Shown one piece after another: positions 62,447-64,000 of a stretch of DNA of 64,000 bases. The DNA lies in assembly GCF_012933465.1 (NCBI RefSeq), contig NZ_JABBND010000010.1:1-64000 (forward strand), written 5' to 3'. The stretch is from Actinomycetospora sp. TBRC 11914 (GTDB taxonomy: Bacteria; Actinomycetota; Actinomycetes; Mycobacteriales; Pseudonocardiaceae). Below the pieces are notes generated by a model. It was given only the letters and a program-made list of their open reading frames with translations. It was not told where the DNA came from and made no database searches. The position numbers and the translations under genes are program-made. Every line of letters begins with the position of its first letter. Positions within the stretch are counted from its first letter, which is position 1.

Positions 62447-64000
62447 GTGATGCGGTACGAGCCCTGGGCCGTCCCCGACGGCATCTCCTCCTCCCCGGAG
62501 ACCGACGCCGCCGGCGACACCGACCCCGACGAGATCGCCCAGCTCCTGGCCGCGGCGGGCGGTGACACGACGCCGGGCGGCGCGGCGATGGCCGACGCCC
62601 TGGTGCGGACCGGCCCGGACCCGGACGCGGTCCCGGACGCCGAGCACGACGGCCCCGACGACCTCGCCGCGCTGCGCGAGGTGGAGGCCGAGCTCGACCA
62701 GCGCTGGCCGGAGACCCGGATCGAGCCGTCGCTGGAGCGCATCCGTGCGCTGTGTGACGTGCTCGGCGAGCCGCAGCGGGCCTACCCGGTGATCCACATC
62801 GCGGGGACCAACGGCAAGTCGTCCGTCACCCGCATGATCGACGCTCTGCTGACCCGCATCGGACCGCGCACCGGGCGCTACACCAGCCCGCACCTGCAGC
62901 GGGTCACCGAGCGCATCGCGCTGGACGGGCGGCCGATCTCCGCGCGGCGCTACGTGGAGACCTGGCGGGAGATCGCGCCCTACGTCGGGGTGGTCGACAA
63001 GGCCCGCGACGCCGTCGACGGCGTCCACTGCTCGAAGTTCGAGGTCCTGACGGCGATGGCGTTCGCGGCCTTCGCCGACGCCCCGGTCGACGTGGCCGTC
63101 GTCGAGACCGGGCTGGGCGGCTCGTGGGACGCCACGAACGTCGCCGACGGTGCGGTCGCGGCGATCACGCCGATCGGCATGGACCACATGAACTACCTGG
63201 GCTCGGACATCACCGGGATCGCCCGGGAGAAGGCGGGCATCATCAAGCCCGGCTCGGTCGCCCTGCTCGCCCAGCAGACCCCCGAGGTCGCGCAGGTGCT
63301 GCTCGAGCGCGCGGTCGAGGTCGACGCCGAGGTGGCCCGCGCCGGCGCCGAGTTCGGGGTGCTGGAGCGCTCGGTCGCCGTCGGCGGGCAGTCGCTGCGC
63401 CTGCAGGGGCTCGCCGGCGAGTACGACGACATCTACCTCCCGCTCTTCGGCGAGCACCAGGCCGGCAACGCCGCGCTCGCCCTCGCGGCGGTCGAGGCGT
63501 TCTTCGGGGCCGGCGCGTCGCGGCGGCTCGACATCGACGCCGTCCGCGACGCCTTCGCCGCGGTCCGCGTCCCGGGCCGGCTCGAGCGGCTGCGCTCCGC
63601 GCCCACGGTCGTGGTCGACGCCGCCCACAACCCGCACGGCGCCGCCGCCGCGGCCAACGCGGTCCGCGAGGAGTTCTCCTTCCGCAAGCTCGTCGGCGTC
63701 GTCGCGGTCATGGGCGACAAGGACGCCGACGGGATCCTCGCGGCCCTCGAGCCCGTGCTCGACGAGATCGTCGTGACCGGCATGTCCTCGCCCCGGGCCC
63801 TCGACCCCGACGAGCTCGGCGGCCTCGCCGTCGGCCGCTTCGGCGCCGAGCGGGTCGTCGTCGAGACCCGCACGGACGCGGCGCTCGAGACCGCGATCAG
63901 CATGGCCGAGGAGACTTCCGACGACGACGAGCCCGTCGCCGGCGGCGGGGTGCTCGTCATCGGCTCGGTCGTCGCGGCCGGCGAGGCCCGGACGCTGCTC
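62447..64000 (+). CDS. folC: Bifunctional folylpolyglutamate/dihydrofolate synthase, 3' end outside window
   Basis: The open frame runs without a stop to the window end (518 codons seen). After a variable 90-residue N-terminus rich in Asp and Pro, it shows FolC signatures: the ATP loop [35 protein letters not shown] and the later [22 protein letters not shown] motif. The enzyme adds glutamate to folates and makes dihydrofolate from dihydropteroate. The start is GTG 62447 or ATG 62450. Only the last few residues are missing by comparison with M. tuberculosis FolC. Confidence 0.95.
   Translation, partial: MMRYEPWAVPDGISSSPETDAAGDTDPDEIAQLLAAAGGDTTPGGAAMADALVRTGPDPDAVPDAEHDGPDDLAALREVEAELDQRWPETRIEPSLERIRALCDVLGEPQRAYPVIHIAGTNGKSSVTRMIDALLTRIGPRTGRYTSPHLQRVTERIALDGRPISARRYVETWREIAPYVGVVDKARDAVDGVHCSKFEVLTAMAFAAFADAPVDVAVVETGLGGSWDATNVADGAVAAITPIGMDHMNYLGSDITGIAREKAGIIKPGSVALLAQQTPEVAQVLLERAVEVDAEVARAGAEFGVLERSVAVGGQSLRLQGLAGEYDDIYLPLFGEHQAGNAALALAAVEAFFGAGASRRLDIDAVRDAFAAVRVPGRLERLRSAPTVVVDAAHNPHGAAAAANAVREEFSFRKLVGVVAVMGDKDADGILAALEPVLDEIVVTGMSSPRALDPDELGGLAVGRFGAERVVVETRTDAALETAISMAEETSDDDEPVAGGGVLVIGSVVAAGEARTLL

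Overview
The window is very GC-rich, uses many GTG starts, and carries actinobacterial hallmark genes: the large NAD-glutamate dehydrogenase, a two-domain glutamine-dependent NadE, tandem clpP1/clpP2, GlbO-type globin, a mycothiol-linked DsbA-like reductase and an ANTAR regulator. From memory, the order gdh, thioesterase, hypothetical, glbO, HNH, DUF5130, pepN, Rv2466c-like, rpiB, nei, tig, clpP1, clpP2, clpX, folC follows the Mycobacterium tuberculosis segment Rv2476c to Rv2447c. I therefore infer a chromosome of the Mycobacteriales/Pseudonocardiales group, most like Pseudonocardia or Actinomycetospora. The genus is a guess.

Layout. 1-16 kb: conserved backbone (gdh operon, dienelactone hydrolase, glbO, MscS channel, HNH protein, amidase, DUF5130 pair, pepN, Rv2466c homologue), then an Asp23/Gls24 envelope-stress operon. 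16.5-22.3 kb: M28 peptidase, aldehyde dehydrogenase, and a secreted DUF1996 protein coupled to a membrane protein. 22.4-28.7 kb: a minus-strand three-gene operon encoding a GCS2/ATP-grasp fusion ligase, an amidotransferase resembling the N-acetylglutaminylglutamine amide (NAGGN) type, and an S9 peptidase. This looks like a pathway for making and degrading a small amidated peptide. 28.8-30.2 kb: rpiB and nei. 30.2-55.8 kb: accessory block relative to the recalled M. tuberculosis order. It holds an APC transporter, an SGNH-like protein with an eroded active site, a Rieske oxygenase plus N-methyl amino-acid oxidase operon, LysR, P450 plus ferredoxin, TetR/NCS2 permease, ArsR/SRPBCC, a BBE-type FAD oxidase, DinB proteins, two tRNAs, an ANTAR regulator and nadE. 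56-64 kb: tig, clpP1, clpP2 and clpX (protein folding and proteolysis), an exported esterase, fdhD and the start of folC.

The most unusual non-coding signal is a set of six 40-bp palindromes at gene 3' ends. All have two 19-nt arms around a 2-bp centre and begin GTG and end CAC, but they fall into three sequence families with two copies each. In two cases the stop codon of the preceding gene lies inside the palindrome, and in one the next gene starts at its edge. A second signal is a pair of oppositely oriented repeat arrays, both with a 52-bp period, upstream of nadE. Several genes have a -10-like hexamer 6-8 nt before the start codon, suggesting leaderless transcripts. Start codons were chosen from Shine-Dalgarno sequences, this leaderless pattern and remembered homologues. 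None was checked by database search.
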